This document shows positions 62,889 through 64,000 of a stretch of 64,000 bases of DNA, in pieces. Origin of the DNA: JTS-RE37 sp041744575. Lineage in GTDB: Bacteria > Bacteroidota > Bacteroidia > Flavobacteriales > Flavobacteriaceae. Below the pieces are notes generated by a model that had not been told where the DNA came from, did not search any database, and saw only the letters and a program-made list of their open reading frames with translations. The first letter of the stretch is position 1. Every line of letters begins with the position of its first letter. Location: assembly GCA_041744575.1 (NCBI GenBank), contig JBGTKP010000037.1:11490-75489 (forward strand). The letters run 5' to 3'. The position numbers and the translations under genes were made by a program.

Positions 62889-63962
62889 TTATTTCTGACC
62901 CTCTTTACTTTTAAAGTCCGTGATGGTTTTTCCATCAAAATGATACACTCCATCAAAACCGCCAAACCAAACATTTCCTTTATCATCTTCTAAAATCCCG
63001 AAAATCATGGGTTTATTTGTTATTTCGGTTACCGTTGGCTGTTTATTGTTCAATGACTTTTCATCATACCTGGAAAGTACCCACGGGCCATTAGTAGCAC
63101 TTTCTGAACTAGTCCAAATATTGCCCTTTTTGTCTTCGTAGATGTACCCAACAAACCGCTGCGTAAAATTGGTAAATTTACTGCCATCATAGCGCCAAAG
63201 ACCATCATAACCACCCAGCCAGATATTGCCTTTTTTATCTTTCAGTATCGAACGGACGTTGGCAAAAGGTTTGCCGTCGTTATTGGTTAAAGTGGTAAAT
63301 GTCTTTCCGTCATAAACTGAGGCATAACCCCTTGTACCAAACCAAAGTTTTCCTGTCTTGTCTTCAATGATGGCATTGACATCATTATGCATCCAGGCAA
63401 CTTTGTCCGGAAGCGGATTTTGGTAAACTGAAATATGAACAGAATCAGACTGAGCAACAGGCGGCAGTTCTTTCATTTTAAAATTTCGAAAAGATTTGCC
63501 ATCGTAACGACTTGCTCCGTTTCCTGTGCCGAACCAAATATTACCGGATTTATCTTCATAAATATTAGTCACCCCATCATTGGCAAGCCCATCCTTAGTT
63601 GTAAAATTTCGAAACGATTTCCCATCGTAATAATAAACACCTGAACCAATCGAAGCGAACCAAAAATTCCCTTTTCGATCTTCTAAAACAGAAAAGAAGC
63701 GCGCCGAACTCACTTTACGGGTGACATTGGCAAAAGATTTTCCGTCATACTTAAAAACACCCTCCCATGACGTAATCCAGATATTGCCCTTTCTATCTTG
63801 CTTGATGGTACGAACGATACCGTTCGGTGCTTGAGAAGTGTATACGTCTTTGGTTTCAACAGAATCGGGAGCGCCATTTTTTTGTTGGGCCTGTACGGCA
63901 AAATTGAGTACTCCTGCCAGCAGGATGATCAGGCTGTACAAAACATTTCTTTTATTTTTCAT
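62889..63962 (-). CDS. Standalone secreted Reg_prop propeller protein
   Basis: 357 residues with a signal peptide (LNFAVQAQQK). The body consists of about eight Reg_prop blades of the type EDKSGNIWFGTGNGASRYDG and ends at a blade. There is no membrane helix, kinase or effector domain. In kinases such propellers sense a periplasmic ligand; a free propeller may bind a ligand or partner by itself. It starts 38 bases before the window's right end, so its promoter is only partly visible. Confidence 0.88.
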   Translation of the reverse strand: MKNKRNVLYSLIILLAGVLNFAVQAQQKNGAPDSVETKDVYTSQAPNGIVRTIKQDRKGNIWITSWEGVFKYDGKSFANVTRKVSSARFFSVLEDRKGNFWFASIGSGVYYYDGKSFRNFTTKDGLANDGVTNIYEDKSGNIWFGTGNGASRYDGKSFRNFKMKELPPVAQSDSVHISVYQNPLPDKVAWMHNDVNAIIEDKTGKLWFGTRGYASVYDGKTFTTLTNNDGKPFANVRSILKDKKGNIWLGGYDGLWRYDGSKFTNFTQRFVGYIYEDKKGNIWTSSESATNGPWVLSRYDEKSLNNKQPTVTEITNKPMIFGILEDDKGNVWFGGFDGVYHFDGKTITDFKSKEGQK

Positions 63963-64000
63963 ATCTTATCTAATTGATTTAGCGAAAGTACTTTGATGTT

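Overview
The window looks like a chromosomal segment of a Bacteroidota bacterium, most likely a flavobacterium or close relative. The signs are a SusC/SusD pair, CRTAC1-type (ASPIC/UnbV) FG-GAP lipoproteins, many SPII signal peptides, a MG2/plug-type large secreted protein, DUF2911, beta-propeller sensor kinases, a DnaE with a fused proofreading exonuclease domain, and a tRNA-Asp without an encoded CCA. No species can be named from this evidence.

Layout. 0-11.5 kb (+): the end of a SusC receptor, SusD, a strong hairpin, two tandem CRTAC1-like lipoproteins with coupled starts, a vanadium-haloperoxidase/PAP2-fold lipoprotein and a NagX/HGSNAT-like membrane acyltransferase. This reads as one outer-membrane uptake and processing locus without an obvious glycoside hydrolase. 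11.7-20.4 kb: small accessory genes (DinB, VOC, a Kazal-domain lipoprotein), a WYL regulator, a membrane class III nucleotidyl cyclase, the cbpA-cbpM chaperone pair and two alpha/beta hydrolases. 20.6-28.3 kb: a two-component pair (propeller histidine kinase plus NarL-type regulator), a DUF2911 protein and a hybrid 7TMR-DISM kinase. It is followed by the C-terminal remnant of a thioredoxin-reductase-like flavoprotein that never opens with a start codon. 29-39.4 kb: a DinB-like protein, an active/inactive M16 peptidase pair, an IS1182-family insertion (32777-34512) upstream of it, an NAD(P)-binding protein, a FtsX-type permease, and a PIG-L deacetylase that converges on a frameshifted remnant of cas1.

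39.4-45.3 kb is visibly AT-richer. It has a decayed secreted-protein reading frame, an MBOAT acyltransferase coupled to a DltD/SGNH-like partner, and a bestrophin. It ends at tRNA-Asp, whose 3' sequence recurs near 39.75 kb in the orientation expected of a genomic island. Beside the intact tRNA-Asp is a second copy, broken by a GC-rich palindromic insert in the D-loop region. 45.3-51.3 kb is housekeeping-like: a DUF58 protein, thioredoxin and DNA polymerase III alpha.

51.4-64 kb is a run of unrelated accessory genes, all on the minus strand: lipoprotein, DUF1080, VOC, DinB, a Cys-motif protein, MG2/plug protein, TlpA-like thioredoxin, GNAT, polysaccharide deacetylase, hydrolase-TPR, serine beta-lactamase-fold hydrolase and a kinase-less propeller. 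Several gene junctions share a nearly identical 17-18 base sequence (AAAGTTCAAATAAACGAT on the minus strand) directly before the start codon, sometimes with the preceding stop codon inside it. This junction motif in a cassette-like gene mix is the most unusual signal here. The degraded cas1 and the interrupted tRNA-Asp copy come next.
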